Below, piece by piece: positions 9,516 to 24,000 of a DNA stretch of 64,000 nucleotides. The notes beneath the pieces were generated by a model that was not told the DNA's origin, ran no database searches, and saw only the letters and a list, made by a program, of their open reading frames with translations. Numbering within the stretch: position 1 is the first letter of the stretch; each line of letters begins with the position of its first letter. Origin of the DNA: Orobanche coerulescens (Eukaryota; Streptophyta; Magnoliopsida; Lamiales; Orobanchaceae). The position numbers were made by a program, and so were the translations under genes. Where the stretch lies: positions 51,181,501 to 51,245,500 of the forward strand of contig CM065804.1 in assembly GCA_033398695.1 (NCBI GenBank), given 5' to 3'.

Positions 9516-12500
9516 TGTAATATCTAATTTCTATCACTATTGTTTAATGTTATCCGAGTTATGTTGTATGCAGCATGGAATGCATGCAGTATGGGTAAAA
9601 TAATTAAAGGACCGAGACATACGTATTTGTATAATTGTCGTACTTGGTCGACAATTGGATGTAAGTATATGTATTCGGTATGCCGTATGTTCGTATTACG
9701 TATGTTGAGGCGTTGGAAAAGAATAGCTGAAAATGGCTAAGTGTAACATTATTAGCGCACGCTAATAATCATGAGTAGCGCACGCTATCGTGCGAGATTA
9801 GCGCACGCTACGTTTATAGGTTAGCGTCGCTAGTGCGAGCATCGGAAGGAATCTGCGTGTGGACCCGATTGCTTTGGCGCACGTTACGATAAGTCAACGG
9901 ATGTTGTAATGTAGTGTTAGCGCACGCTAATGCATGTTGATTAGCGCACGCTAAGCGTATATTAGGACAAAAGGAATCTTATCCTAGTCGAGGCGTCGGC
10001 GTGTGGACCCGTGTTCGGAGCATACGAGACAAACGAGTCAACTAATGTTAGCGCACGCTAAACGCAAGGACTTGCGTACGCTAGAGAGTGTAAATTACGT
10101 GCGCTAATGCATGGGCATTACGTCGTAAGCTCATGCGAAGCTTGACGGTAGTCTCGGACTACGATAGCGCCACGCTAACAAAGGTCGATTAGCGCACGCT
10201 AAAGCCTTAGCGCACGCTAAACATGAGATCTTAGCGCACGCTAGTAATGCGATCTATATAAGGGACAGACGGGTATTATGAAGCATTTCATCCATTCTTT
10301 CACTTTGATCGATAGAGAGAGCTTTGGGAGGTTCTTGAGGTTCCCAAGCACGGTGAGGTGGTGATCTTTAACAAGATTAAAGATGGAAATCATGGATTAA
10401 AGCTTTGTTCTTGAAATCATTGGTGAGTCTTGGAAATGGATTCAACCTTGGAAATCAATCCATTCCTTCATAAAGGTAATCACTTTTCATCTTTGGATTT
10501 CGTTTTGGATTGAATGTTGATGATTATTACATAAACAAGTTTGACAAGCATGATTATGAGATGGTATACCGGAGTATGATGATATTAATATGATTCTTGT
10601 GATTTAGATTGTGTCGTTCGTTTTCTTGAGATAAGTGGATTAATCCTTCTCCTCAGTTTCGGATGTTGATGTTACGTAGATGATTACTCTNTGTAATGGA
10701 NGATTAAGGAAGTGTGGNTACGTTCTTGTCGTTTCGTGTATTAATATNAAGAAAGATGATATATNGATATAGAACNTGGATTATAAGTTGGATGATTGTT
10801 TATATGTTAAAGGATATCGGATTTCGTTGTTTTGATAGCTTTGAACATGATTCGTAATCACTTGGTGTTCTTGAAATCGCCATAAGTTGATCGGTATCGA
10901 AAAACATGCATCATCGGCATTAGCGCACGCTCGTTTCTTGCTAGCGCTTCGGGAGCAACTTAGCGCACGCTACGTTAGGTGATTAACGTGCGCTAAGAAG
11001 CGAGAAAGTGCGATATTTTCGTGTTGTGGTTGTAAATTCGTCTTTGGTTTGAGTAGGATTAATTCGACTAGTGTTTAATCGAGATATTGTCGAGCCGTTG
11101 GGTTTGTGAATTGGTTTTATCGATTGTTGATTGTTATCGAACTTGTTGTCTATCGATTCTTGTAATAGGTTGAGAATATTGATCGGTGATTACAACCGTG
11201 TGTTGCGGTCGAGCTCAGTATGTTCGTGAATTGCTTTGGTGGGACCGAGGACTTGTAGATGACGGAAATGGAATTGGTAACAACTTCATCGGTATCGAGG
11301 TAAGTTATTACTTGCTCGATTCATAATATTTAATGAATGGTTTCCGTTTCATTCGTGTATAATTCGTATAGCAATGTTTATAATCGTAATCACGGAGATT
11401 TGAGATTATAAATCGTATTCGAGTTTTGGGAATCAATCATAATGTATATGATTTACTTTTGTTATTGGTATATCGAGGATATATTGTGATAAAGACGGAG
11501 ATATGAATTATCCGCAATTCGTGATACTTTGGACCGTCGAGTATTGAGGATAATGGTTCGTGATGGATTAGACATTGAGATCATTCTCGAAGGACTCGGG
11601 GCAAGTACTCTAATCTATTTTATCATTTGTGTCGATTATGTCATGATACATTCGTGTATCGTTGTTGTCATGCGTTTGTGCATTGTTGTTGTCGTGTATT
11701 GTGTCTTCTTGTTTTGTGCGATTGTGTATTGTTGTCATATGTCCACCTCGTGTTGGTCCGACGGATCATCGGGGATCTATGCTAGCGTCTGTTGGATCAT
11801 CGGACGAGTTTTCCACCTCGGGTTGGTCCAGCGGGATCATCGGGGATCTAGGCGGTGAACGCTGGATCATCGGATTGCCATGTATTGTTGTTGTGCATAT
11901 GTATATTATGGATTTGCCATAAGTATACATTGTCATTATTGTTGTGATCATATTGACGTTGTCATATGAGTATGCATTTGTAGGTCTTGTGTTAGGACCA
12001 TGTCCGTATGTTGTGTGGATCGATCTCGGATTAGGCGACGTGATGGAAATGGTATTTCGTATCTTGAGGTATGTTCCGTATTTCCTTGATACTTGTCTTT
12101 GATGGACAATCGATTTTCGTATTGAAATTGTCGGCGTCATCCGATGGATTGAATTGGCGAGTTGGTATAATTTCCGTATCGCGAGTTATGATAATGTTTT
12201 TGAGAACCTTGGGTATTGTTGAGATACCGTACGGATATTTTGGTATTATCTCATGGTGATGTTAAGGATACGAATTGTGGATTTTCGTAAAGTTAAGACG
12301 GTAAGATTACATTGGTCGTATTCTTACTTAGTATTTCCATAGATATGTAATTATTGACGTCATGTGATGGTTATCCTTATAGGATATTATGGTGACCCGT
12401 CGTGGGCTTTCTTTTTAGGTTCTTGGATTATCAAGCTTGTAGCGGTCGTGGAGAGATGAGCTTCCGGAGGATATTGGCTAGAACATGTATTTGTGTATTG

Positions 12501-12891
12501 AGCTTACATTCGGTTGTTGTATTCATTTGCTAGAGTATTTTAATCGTTTGTCTTTTTCATTGCGTGAGTATTTTTAAATGGTCTTTTGGTATTTGGTAAC
12601 TTAGGTTACCTTGGCGATCGTTCTCTAAATCTATTACAGCCGGTGCGTGTAGCGATAGCTTAACGTATGTACTTAAAGCTGTTGAGTCTTGGCATTTTGA
12701 GCCTTGTGGTTTCAAATGAGTTTCTGACGGTTTGATAAACGAGTTTTATAAATCTTGAATGGTTTTAATAGATAATACCGTCGTTAGCCTCTTGGGCATT
12801 TTGTAAATGTTTGCGAAAATTTCTTTCACCTTGTGGGTTCCATCTCGGGGCCACGGCTGTAATATTCCCGGTCGGATCTGGGAGTGTTACA
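9516..12891 (+). repeat. Family A LTR copy 2
   Basis: 3376 bp with the same layout as copy 1: palindrome cluster 9748-10245, TATA 10255-10262, second cluster 10917-10998, GATCATCGG doublet 11742-11877. It starts TGTAATATCTAATTTC where copies 1, 3 and 4 have TGTAATATCCGGAATTTC, so the CCGG site is damaged. Six single Ns occur between 10691 and 10776. Many small indels fall at CAG/CTG sites. This copy reads as the least well polished. Confidence 0.9.
9748..10245. repeat. Palindrome cluster upstream of TATA, LTR copy 2
   Basis: Same ordered set of TAGCG-NN-CGCTA sites as copy 1, ending 10 bp before the TATA box. Several sites carry single-base gains or losses relative to copy 1, for example GCGCCACGC near 10168. 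Confidence 0.8.
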
Positions 12892-15272
12892 GAATATGGT
12901 ATCGGAGATTAGGTTGAGAAAACCTAGGCATTTGGGTCGAGTTGGGTCGTGCTTTTGTCGTGTCATTCGAGTTGTCGGTTGACAAGTGTTTGAGCTCTGG
13001 GTTTTTGTTGTTCACTCGGGCTTGTGCGTTATGTGATTTACCAGTGTGGTACTGGGATTGTTGTAACTTTTTCAAATGGTGTTAACGTGTTTCTTCAGAT
13101 AAAGTTGTGTTGTGTTCTCGAGTTGCACTGAGTTTGCAAAATGTGTGTTTTGAAAATATCCATGTCGAGTAATTTCTAGAGTCGAGGCATGTGCCAGTAT
13201 CACGGGGAATCGTCGGCTTCACGATCTGTAAGTAATTGGATTTTTGAATTTCATTAAGATTTATTGCCGTTCTAAGTTGATATGTTTTGAGATTCAGCGG
13301 ATATCATGCGTTACGGTATAAGTTGTGATTTGGGACGGGATTGATGATCTCGAGAAGCTATGATTTTGGAAAATCAATATGTCGGTTAAGTTTTGGAGCA
13401 ATTGTGTATTCGGGAGAAGGATAGGAATTGTTGAGAAGAACATGTAGTCATGTTAAGTCATTTTGGAAATACATGAAGCTGCTTTTGAGCATTTGAAAAT
13501 GGTACTTTTCAAAATGAATGTTTTCTGATGTTTTCGTAAATGATTTTGGGCGAGACCCATAGATTTTGAAATTGTTTTATAACTCGGGACTTGGGGTCCG
13601 AAAAAGAGTTTCCTACTTTTTAAACTCCTTGTAATGCGGAGCGAGATACGGTGAGACCCTAATATTTCAAAAGGCTTTTTGTTTTCTAAAACTCGAGATT
13701 AATAAAATATTTTACCAATCGTTTCTCGATTTTATTTCCGCCTTTCGAGGTTTTGCTTTACTTGTTCAAATGAAACTTCTCGAAGCCTTTATTGTGTTGA
13801 TTTGTTTCAATATTTTGTCATAACATAGTTGAGGTGATCCAGAATGGGATATGGTCGACGTTGTGAGCCATATGTGGATAAAGGAGTTTTGGTCGGAGTT
13901 TATTTATTGAGATTTTGAAACTCTATCGTGTGGTTTTCCAATGGAATGTCAGTGGAATTTGTGACGAGTCGAATTGGTATACAGGAGTATAGATGCGGTC
14001 AATCATTTGCATAGTTTTCATTTTTAAAACTTCGAAATCGTGTGGATTCGAAGGAAATCAAGTATCGAACACTTGGCATTTGCGAGCCAGTTTAATTTTT
14101 CGAAAATTAATTTCGTAGTCTTACGAAAATTTATGTTTTTAGTTTTGAAATTTTTGAAAGAACTTTCAAAAATTGTCTTCGTGACAAGAATATATGATTT
14201 CAAACTGGTTTTGAAAATGTGATCGAGGTACATACGCATTTAATACATAATGCATATCGTCGTGAAGTTCTGAATGAGATTCACGAACTGGATAAGACAT
14301 CAGTATGGTACGAGGAAAAGAGATTCGAACTTTAGTATGGCAGTTTGGTTATCCAGGATGATCGGTTGATCTATTGAATGAGAGAGATATGTTGGGTGTT
14401 GTAGATTCATGCACAAGATGTAATTTTGGAACCATGGATTTTATGAAACCGGGACATGTGTGTTATGTGATTCCATTGGTACGGTATTAGCGCGATTTTA
14501 TCATAGTGAATTTTGAATGATTTCTTTGTAAGTATAGATTTGGGGAGGGTGACCCCATGCTGGTGGGTTTTGATATTGAGTGGTCGTTCCCACTCCATGT
14601 ATGATTGGATATGTTCGTTGGTTTATGATTGGTTGTTCGTATGCCGAGGAGTATGTTCGACAGTCAGGTGTGTTATGTGATTGGTTTGTCGTTTTGAGAA
14701 TGCTATTCTTTCGTATATCTGTTTCCGTGGTTCTGTGTTGACCGTGTTGGAGTTTATCATGGTGATGATATTCTCGATTGCGTTTCGACCTTTGGATTGG
14801 TCATATTAGAGTTCATCATGTCAATGATATTCTCGATTAATTTATGGGTTGATCATTCTTTGGTGATCATCGGCGTTGATTTTGTGTTGATATTTCGGGA
14901 TTCGTTGCCATTGTGTTGGGCGGTTGTTTCACGGATGTATCGTGTATTATTGATTTGTATCGAGATTGGGATTTGATTGTGCGATCAGGCACAAGATCTA
15001 ACACGGATAGATTATTTCATTTGCCGATAATATATCTGGTTGGGACTTATGGAATTGTTATTGTAAGCGTGTTGAGGCTTTTCAGTAAAGTCACTTGCTA
15101 GTATCTTAGAAGATCGTCGACTTGGCCACATGTAAGTATGCTATTTTAGTTATTCGGTAATAATGATGATTCATCGTTGTGATTATTTTGGGATATTTTG
15201 GTTGAACGGTTTATTTGTTTTTATGACGGATTGCAAGTTTCGAGGACGAAACTTATTTTAAGTGGTGTAGTA
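12892..15272 (+). other. Family A internal region 2 (non-coding)
   Basis: 2381 bp with PBS at 12897-12908 and the purine-rich end AAGTGGTGTAGTA before LTR 3. It aligns by eye with internal 1 and internal 3 over its full length. The mirrored open frames 14024-14239 (minus) and 14040-14222 (plus) come from an A/T-rich region around TTTTCGAAAATTAATTTCG and are not coding. Confidence 0.85.
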
Positions 15273-18200
15273 TGTAATATCCGGAATTTCTATCACTATT
15301 GTTTAATGTTATCCGAGTTATGTTGTATGACATGGAATCATGCGGTATGGGTAAAATAATTAAAGGACCGAGACATCTGTATTTGTATAATTGTCGTACT
15401 TGGTCGACAATTGGATGTAAGTATATGTATTCGGTATGCCGTATGTTCGTATTACGTATGTTGAGACGTTGGAAAAGAATAGATGAAAATGGCTAAGTGT
15501 AACATTATTAGCGCACGCTAATAATCATTAGTAGCGCACGCTATCGTGCGAGATTAGCGCACGCTACGTTTATAGGTTAGCGTCGCTAGTGCGATGGTCG
15601 GAAGGAATCTGCGTGTGGACCCGGCTGCTTTCGGCGCACGTTCTGATAAGTCAACGGATGTTGTAATGTAGTGTTAGCGCACGCTAATGCATGTTGATTA
15701 GCGCACGCTAACTGTATATTGGGACAAAAAGGAATCTTATCCTAGTCAGAGCTGTCGGCGTGTGGACCCGTGTTCGGAGCATACAGACAAACGAGTCAAC
15801 TAATGTTAGCGCACGCTAAACGCAAGGACTTGCGTACGCTAGAGAGTGTAAATTACGTACGCTAATGCATGGGCATTACGTACGTAAGCTCATGTACGAA
15901 GCCAGACAGTAGTCTCTGGACTACGATAGCGCACGCTAACAAAGGTCAGTTAGCGCACGCTAAAGCCTTAGCGCACGCTAAACATGAGATCTTAGCGCAC
16001 GCTAGTAATGCAGTCTATATAAGGGACAGACGGGTATTATGAAGCATTTCATCCATTCTTTCACTTTCAGTCGATAGAGAGAGCTTTGGGAGGTTCTTGA
16101 GGTTCCCAAGCACGGTGAGGTGGTGATCTTTAACAAGATTAAAGATGGAAATCATGGATTAAAGCTTTGTTCTTGAAATCATTGGTGAGTCTTGGAAATG
16201 GATTCAACCTTGGAAATCAATCCATTCCTTCATAAAGGTAATCACTTTTCATCTTTGGATTTCGTTTTGGATTGAATGTTGATGATTATTACATAAACAA
16301 GTTTGACAAGCATGATTATGAGATGGTATACCGGAGTATGATGATATTAATATGATTCTTGTGATTTAGATTGTGTCGTTCGTTTTCTTGAGATAAGTGG
16401 ATTAATCCTTCTCCTCAGTTTCGGATGTTGATGTTACTGTAGATGATTACTCTTTGTAATGGAAGATTAAGGAAGTGTGGTTACGTTCTTGTCGTTTCGT
16501 GTATTAATATTAAGAAAGATGATATATGGATATAGAACTTGGATTATAAGTTGGATGATTGTTTATATGTTAAAGGATATCGGATTTCGTTGTTTTGATA
16601 GCTTTGAACATGATTCAGAATCACTTGGTGTTCTTGAAATCGCCATAAGTTGATCGGTATCTGAAAAACATGCATCATCGGCATTAGCGCACGCTACGTT
16701 CTTGCCTGGCGCTAACGGGAGCAACTTAGCGCACGCTACGTTAGGTGATTAACGTGCGCTAAGAAGCCGAAAGTGCGATATTTTCGTGTTGTGGTTGTAA
16801 ATTCGTCTTTGGTTTGAGTAGGATTAATTCGACTAGTGTTTAATCGAGATATTGTCGAGCCGTTGGGTTTGTGAATTGGTTTTATCGATTGTTGATTGTT
16901 ATCGAACTTTTTGTCTATAGATTAATGTAATAGGTTGAGAATATTGATCGGTGATTACAACCGTGTGTTGCGGTCGAGCTCGAGTATGTTCGTGAATTGC
17001 TTTGGTCGGGACCGAGGGACTTGTAGATGACGGAAATGGAATTGGTAACAACTTCATCGGTATCGAGGTAAGTTATTACTTGCTCAGTTCATAATATTTA
17101 ATGAATGGTTTCCGTTTCATTCGTGTATAATTCGTATAGCAATGTTTATGATCGTAATCACGGGAGATTTGAGATTATAAATCGTATTCGAGTTTTGGGA
17201 ATCAATCATAATGTATATGATTTACTTTAGTTATTGGTATATCGAGGATATATTGTGATAAAGACGGAGATATGAATTATCAGCAAATCGAGATAAATTT
17301 GACAGACGAGTATTGAGGATAATGGTTCGTGATGGATTAGACATTGAGATCATTCTCGAAGGACTCGGGGCAAGTACTCTAATCTATTTTATCATTTGTG
17401 TCGATTATGTCATGATACATTCGTGTATCGTTGTTGTCATGCGTTTGTGCATTGTTGTTGTCGTGTATTGTGTACTGCTGTTTTGTGCAGTTGTGTATTG
17501 TTGTCATATGTCCACCTCGTGTTGGTCCGACAGATCATCGGGGATCTATGCTAGCGTCATACTGGATCATCGGACGGTGTTTTCCACCTCGGGTTGGTCC
17601 AGCGGGATCATCGGGGATCTAGGCAGTGAACGCTGGATCATCGGATTGCCATGTATTGTTGTTGTGCATATGTATATTATGGATTTGCCATAAGTATACA
17701 TTGTCATTATTGTTGTGATCATATTGACGTTGTCATATGAGTATGCATTTGTAGGTCTTGTGTTAGGACCATGTCCGTATGTTGTGTGGATCGATCTCGG
17801 ATTAGGCGACGTGATGGAAATGGTATTTCGTATCTTGAGGAATTTTCCGTATTTAATTGATACTTGTCATTGATTGACAATAGATTTTAGAATTGAAATT
17901 GTCGAAGTAATAAGATGTATTGAAATGGCCAGAGTAGGTATAATTTCCGTATCTCGAGTAATGATCATGTTTTTGAGAACCTTGGGTATTGTTGAGATAC
18001 CGTACAGATATTTTGGTATTATCTCATGGTGATGTTAAGGATACGAATTGTGGATTTTCGTAAAGTTAAGACGGTAAGATTACATTGGTCGTATTCTTAC
18101 TTAGTATTTCCATTGATATGTAATTATTGACGTGATGTGATGGTTATCATTATTGGATATTATGGCTGACCCCGTCGTGGGCTTTCTTTTTAGGTTCTTG

Positions 18201-18672
18201 GATTATCAAGCTTGTAGCGGTCGTGGAGAGATGAGCTTCCCGGAGGATATTGGCTAGAACATGTATTTGTGTATTGAGCTTCATTCGCTTGTTGTATTCA
18301 TTGCTAGAGTATTTTAATCGTTTGTCTTTTTCCGCTGCGTGAGTATTTTTAAATGGTCTTTTGGTATTTGGTAACTTAGGTTACCTTGGCGATCGTTCTC
18401 TAAATCTATTCTGTCGGTACGTGTAAGCGATAGCTTAACGTATGTACTTAAACTGTTGAGTCTTGGCATTTCGAGCCTTGTGGTTTCAAATGAGTTTTTA
18501 CGACGGTTTGATAAACGAGTTTTATAAATCTTCGAATGGTTTTAATAGATAATACCGTCGTTAGCCTCTTGGGCATTTTGTAAATGTTTGCGAAAATTTC
18601 TTTCAGCCTTGTGGGTTCCATCTCGGGGCCCACGGCGCTGTAATATTCCCGGTCGGATCTGGGAGTGTTACA
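15273..18672 (+). repeat. Family A LTR copy 3
   Basis: 3400 bp: palindrome cluster 15506-16005, TATA 16015-16022, second cluster 16682-16764, GATCATCGG doublet 17511-17646. Two patches, about 17281-17312 and 17840-17970, have dense substitutions not seen in copies 1, 2 and 4, although the flanks match closely. This suggests gene conversion from a diverged relative, or poor local consensus. Confidence 0.9.
15506..16005. repeat. Palindrome cluster upstream of TATA, LTR copy 3
   Basis: Same set and order of sites as copy 1. The last site, TTAGCGCACGCTAG, is intact here; copy 1 has an extra C (GCGCCACGC). Confidence 0.8.
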
Positions 18673-21053
18673 GAATATGGTATCGGAGATTAGGTTGAGA
18701 AAACCTAGGCATTTGGGTCGAGTTGGGTCGTGCTTTTGTCGTGTCATTCGAGTTGTCGGTTGACAAGTGTTTGAGCTCTGGGTTTTTGTTGTTCACTCGG
18801 GCTTGTGCGTTATGTGATTTACCAGTGTGGTACTGGGATTGTTGTAACTTTTTCAAATGGTGTTAACGTGTTTCTTCAGATAAAGTTGTGTTGTGTTCTC
18901 GAGTTGCTTGAGTTTGCAAAATGTGTTTTGAAAATATCCATGTCGAGTAATTTCTAGAGTCGAGGCATGTGCGATTATCACGGGAATCGTCGGCTTCACG
19001 ATCGTAAGTAATTGGATTTTGAATTTCATTAAGATTTATTGCCGTTCTAAGTTGATATGTTTTGAGATTCAAGAGATATCATGCGTTACGGTATAAGTTG
19101 TGATTTGGGACGGGATTGATGATCTCGAGAAGCTATGATTTTGGAAAATCAATATGTCGGTTAAGTTTTGGAGCAATTGTGTATTCGGGAGAAGGATCGA
19201 ATTGTTGAGAAGAACATGTAGTCATGTTAAGTCATTTTGGAAATACATGAAATCGCTTTTGAGCATTTGAAAATGGTACTTTTCAAAATGAATGTTTTCT
19301 GAATGTTTTACAGTAAATGATTTTGGGCGAGACCCAATAGATTTTGAAATTGTTTTATAACTCAGACTTGGGGTCGAAAAGAGTTTCCTACTTTTTAAAC
19401 TCCTTGTAATGCGGAACGAGATACGGCCGAGACCCTAATATTTCAAAAGGCTTTTTGTTTTCTAAAACTCCGAGATTAATAAAATATTTTACCAATCGTT
19501 TATCGATTTTATTTCCGCTTTCGAGGTTTTGCTTTACTTGTTCAAATGAAACTTCTCGGGAAGCCTTTCGCTGTGTTGATTTGTTTCAATATTTTGTCAT
19601 AACATAGTTGAGGTGATCCAGAATGGGATATGGTCGACGTTGTGAGCCATATGTGGATAAAGGAGTTTTGGTCGGAGTTTATTTATTGAGATTTTGAAAC
19701 TCTATCGTGTGGTTTTCCAATGGAATGTCAGTGGAATTTGTGACGAGTCGAATTGGTATACAGGAGTATAGATGCGGTCAATCATTTGCATAGTTTTCAT
19801 TTTTAAAACTTCGAAATCGTGTGGATTCGAAGGAAACTGTTATCGAACACTTGGCATTTGCGAGCCAGTTTAATTTTTCGAAAATTAATTTCGTAGTCTT
19901 ACGAAAATTTATGTTTTTAGTTTTGAAATTTTTGAAAGAACTTTCGAAAATTGTCTTCGTGACAAGAATATATGATTTCAAACTGGTTTTGAAAATGTGA
20001 TCGAGGTACATACGCATTTAATACATAATGCATATCGTCGTGAAGTTCTGAATGAGATTCACGAACTGGATAAGACATCAGTATGGTACGAGGAAAAGAG
20101 ATTCGAACTTTAGTATGGCAGTTTGGTTATCCAGGGATGATCGGTTGATCTATTGAATGAGAGAGATATGTTGCGTGTTGTAGATTCATGCACAAGATGT
20201 AATTTTGGAACTGTGGATTTTATGAAACCGGGACATGTGTGTTATGTGATTCCATTGGTACGGTATTAGCGCGATTTTATCATAGTGAATTTTGAATGAT
20301 TTCTTTGTAAGTATAGATTTGGGGAGGGTGACCCCATGCTGGTGGGTTTTGATATTGAGTGGTCGTTCCCACTCCATGTATGATTGGATATGTTCGTCGG
20401 TTTATGATTGGTTGTTCGTATGCCGAGGAGTATGTTCGACAGTCAGGTGTGTTATGTGATTGGTTTGTCGTTTTGAGAATGCTATTCTTTCGTATATCTG
20501 TTTCCGTGGTTCTGTGTTGACCGTGTTGGAGTTTATCATGGTGATGATATTCTCGATTGCGTTTCGACCTTTGGATTGGTCATATTAGAGTTCATCATGT
20601 CAATGATATTCTCGATTAATTTATGGGTTGATCATTGCTGGTGATCATCTGAGCGTTCAGATTTTGTGTTGATATTCGGGATTCGTTGCCATTGTGTTGG
20701 GCAGTTGTTTCACAGATGTATCGTGTATTATTGATTTGTATCAGGATTGGGATTTGATTGTGCGATCAGGCAGACAAGATCTAACACGGATAGATTATTT
20801 CATTTGCCGATAATATATCTGGTTGGGACTTATGGAATTGTTATTGTAAGCGTGTTGAGGATTTTCAGTAAAGTCACTTGCTAGTATCTTAGAAGATCGT
20901 CGACTTGGCCACATGTAAGTATGCTATTTTAGTTATTCGGTAATAATGATGATTCATCGTTGTGATTATTTTGGGATATTTTGGTTGAACGGTTTATTTT
21001 TTTATGACGGATTGCAAGTTTCGAGGACGAAACTTATTTTAAGTGGTGTAGTA
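18673..21053 (+). other. Family A internal region 3 (non-coding)
   Basis: 2381 bp, PBS 18678-18689, and a 3' end with TTTCGAGGACGAAAC and AAGTGGTGTAGTA before LTR 4. No coding signal. It keeps the complete TTTCGAGGACGAAAC, where internal 1 has lost a G. Confidence 0.85.
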
Positions 21054-24000
21054 TGTAATATCCGGAATTTCTATCACTATTGTTTAATGTTATCCGAGTT
21101 ATGTTATGCAAGATGGAATGCATGCGGTATGGGTAAAATAATTAAAGGACCGAGACATCTGTATTTGTATAATTGTCGTACTTGGTCGACAATTGGATGT
21201 AAGTATATGTATTCGGTATGCCGTATGTTCGTATTACGTATGTTGAGACGTTGGAAAAGAATAGCTGAAAATGGCTAAGTGTAACATTATTAGCGCACGC
21301 TAATAATCATGAGTAGCGCCGCGCTATCGTGCGAGATTAGCGCACGCTACGTTTATAGGTTAGCGTCGCTAGTGTAGACAGATCGGAAGGAATCTGCGTG
21401 TGGACCCGGCGCTTTCGGCGCACGTTACGATAAGTCAACGGATGTTGTAATGTAGTGTTAGCGCACGCTAATGCATGTTGATTAGCGCACACTAATCGTA
21501 TATTGGGACAAAAGGAATCTTATCCTAGTCGGAGGCGCCGGCGTGTGGACCCGTGTTCGGAGCATACGAGACAAACGAGTCAACTAATGTTAGCGCACGC
21601 TAAACGCAAGGACTTGCGTACGCTAGAGAGTGTAAATTACGTACGCTAATGCATGGGCATTACGTCGTAAGCTCATGTCTGAAGCTTGAGACGGTAGTCT
21701 CTGGACTACGATAGCGCAGGCTAACAAAGGTCAGTTAGCGCACGCTAAAGCCTTAGCGCATGCTAAACATGAGATGTTAGCGCACGCTAGTAATGCAGTC
21801 TATATAAGGGACAGACGGGTATTATGAAGCATTTCATCCATTCTTTCACTTTCAGTCGATAGAGAGAGCTTTGGGAGGTTCTTGAGGTTCCCAAGCACGG
21901 TGAGGTGGTGATCTTTAACAAGATTAAAGATGGAAATCATGGATTAAAGCTTTGTTCTTGAAATCATTGGTGAGTCTTGGAAATGGATTCAACCTTGGAA
22001 ATCAATCCATTCCTTCATAAAGGTAATCACTTTTCATCTTTGGATTTCGTTTTGGATTGAATGTTGATGATTATTACATAAACAAGTTTGACAAGCATGA
22101 TTATGAGATGGTATACCGGAGTATGATGATATTAATATGATTCTTGTGATTTAGATTGTGTCGTTCGTTTTCTTGAGATAAGTGGATTAATCCTTCTCCT
22201 CAGTTTCGGATGTTGATGTTATTGTAGATGATTACTCTTTGTAATGGAAGATTAAGGAAGTGTGGTTACATTCTTGTCGTTTCGTGTATTAATATTAAGA
22301 AAGATGATATATGGATATAGAACTTGGATTATAAGTTGGATGATTGTTTATATGTTAAAGGATATCGGATTTCGTTGTTTTGATAGCTTTGAACATGATT
22401 CAGAATCACTTGGTGTTCTTGAAATCGCCATAAGTTGATCGGTATCTGAAAAACATGCATCTGTCCAGCATTAGCGCACGCTAACGGGAGCAACTTAGCG
22501 CACGCTACGTTAGGTGATTAACGTGCGCTAAGAAGCCAGAAAGTGCAGTATTTTCGTGTTGTGGTTGTAAATTCGTGCTGGTTTGAGTAGGATTAATTCG
22601 ACTAGTGTTTAATCGAGATATTGTCGAGCCGTTGGGTTTGTGAATTGGTTTTATCGATTGTTGATTGTTATCGAACTTGTTGTCTATCGATTACTGTAAT
22701 AGGTTGAGAATATTTATCGGTGATTACAACCGTGTGTTGCGGTCGAGCTCGAGTATGTTCGTGAATTGCTTTGGTCGGGACCGAGGGACTTGTAGATGAC
22801 GGAAATGGAATTGGTAACAGCTTCATCGGTATCGAGGTAAGTTATTACTTGCTCAGTTCATAATATTTAATGAATGGTTTCCGTTTCATTCGTGTATAAT
22901 TCGTATAGCAATGTTTATAATCGTAATCACAGGAGATTTGAGATTATAAATCGTATTCGAGTTTTGGGAATCTGAATCATAATGTATATGATTTACTTTT
23001 GTTATTGGTATATCGAGGATATATTGTGATAAAGACGGAGATATGAATTATCTGCAATTCGTGATACTTTGGACCGTCGAGTATTGAGGATAATGGTTCG
23101 TGATGGATTAGACATTGAGATCATTCTCGAAGGACTCGGGGCAAGTACTCTAATCTATTTTATCATTTGTGTCGATTATGTCATGATACATTCGTGTATC
23201 GTTGTTGTCATGCGTTTGTGCATTGTTGTTGTCGTGTATTGTGTACTGCTGTTTTGTGCAGTTGTGTATTGTTGTCATATGTCCACCTCGTGTTGGTCCG
23301 ACGGGATCATCGGGGGATCTATGCTAGCGTGCGCTGGATCATCGGACGGGTTTTCCACCTCGGGTTGGTCAGCGGGATCATCGGGGATCTAGGCAGTGAA
23401 CGCTGGATCATCGGATTGCCATGTATTGTTGTTGTGCATATGTATATTATGGATTTGCCATAAGTATACATTGTCATTATTGTTGTGATCATATTGACGT
23501 TGTCATATGAGTATGCATTTGTAGGTCTTGTGTTAGGACCATGTCCGTATGTTGTGTGGATCGATCTCGGATTAGGCGACGTGATGGAAATGGTATTTCG
23601 TATCTTGAGGTATGTTCCGTATTTCCTTGATACTTGTCTTTGATGGACAATCGATTTTCGTATTGAAATTGTCGACGTCATCCGATGGATTGAATTGGCG
23701 AGTTGGTATAATTTCCGTATCGCGAGTTATGATAATGTTTTTGAGAACCTTGGGTATTGTTGAGATACCGTACGGATATTTTGGTATTATCTCATGGTGA
23801 TGTTAAGGATACGAATTGTGGATTTTCGTAAAGTTAAGACGGTAAGATTACATTGGTCGTATTCTTACTTAGTATTTCCATTGATATGTAATTATTGACG
23901 TGATGTGATGGTTATCATTGTTGGATATTATGGCCGACCCCGTCGTGGGCTTTCTTTTAGGTTCTTGGATTATCAAGCTTGTAGCGGTCGTGGAGAGATG

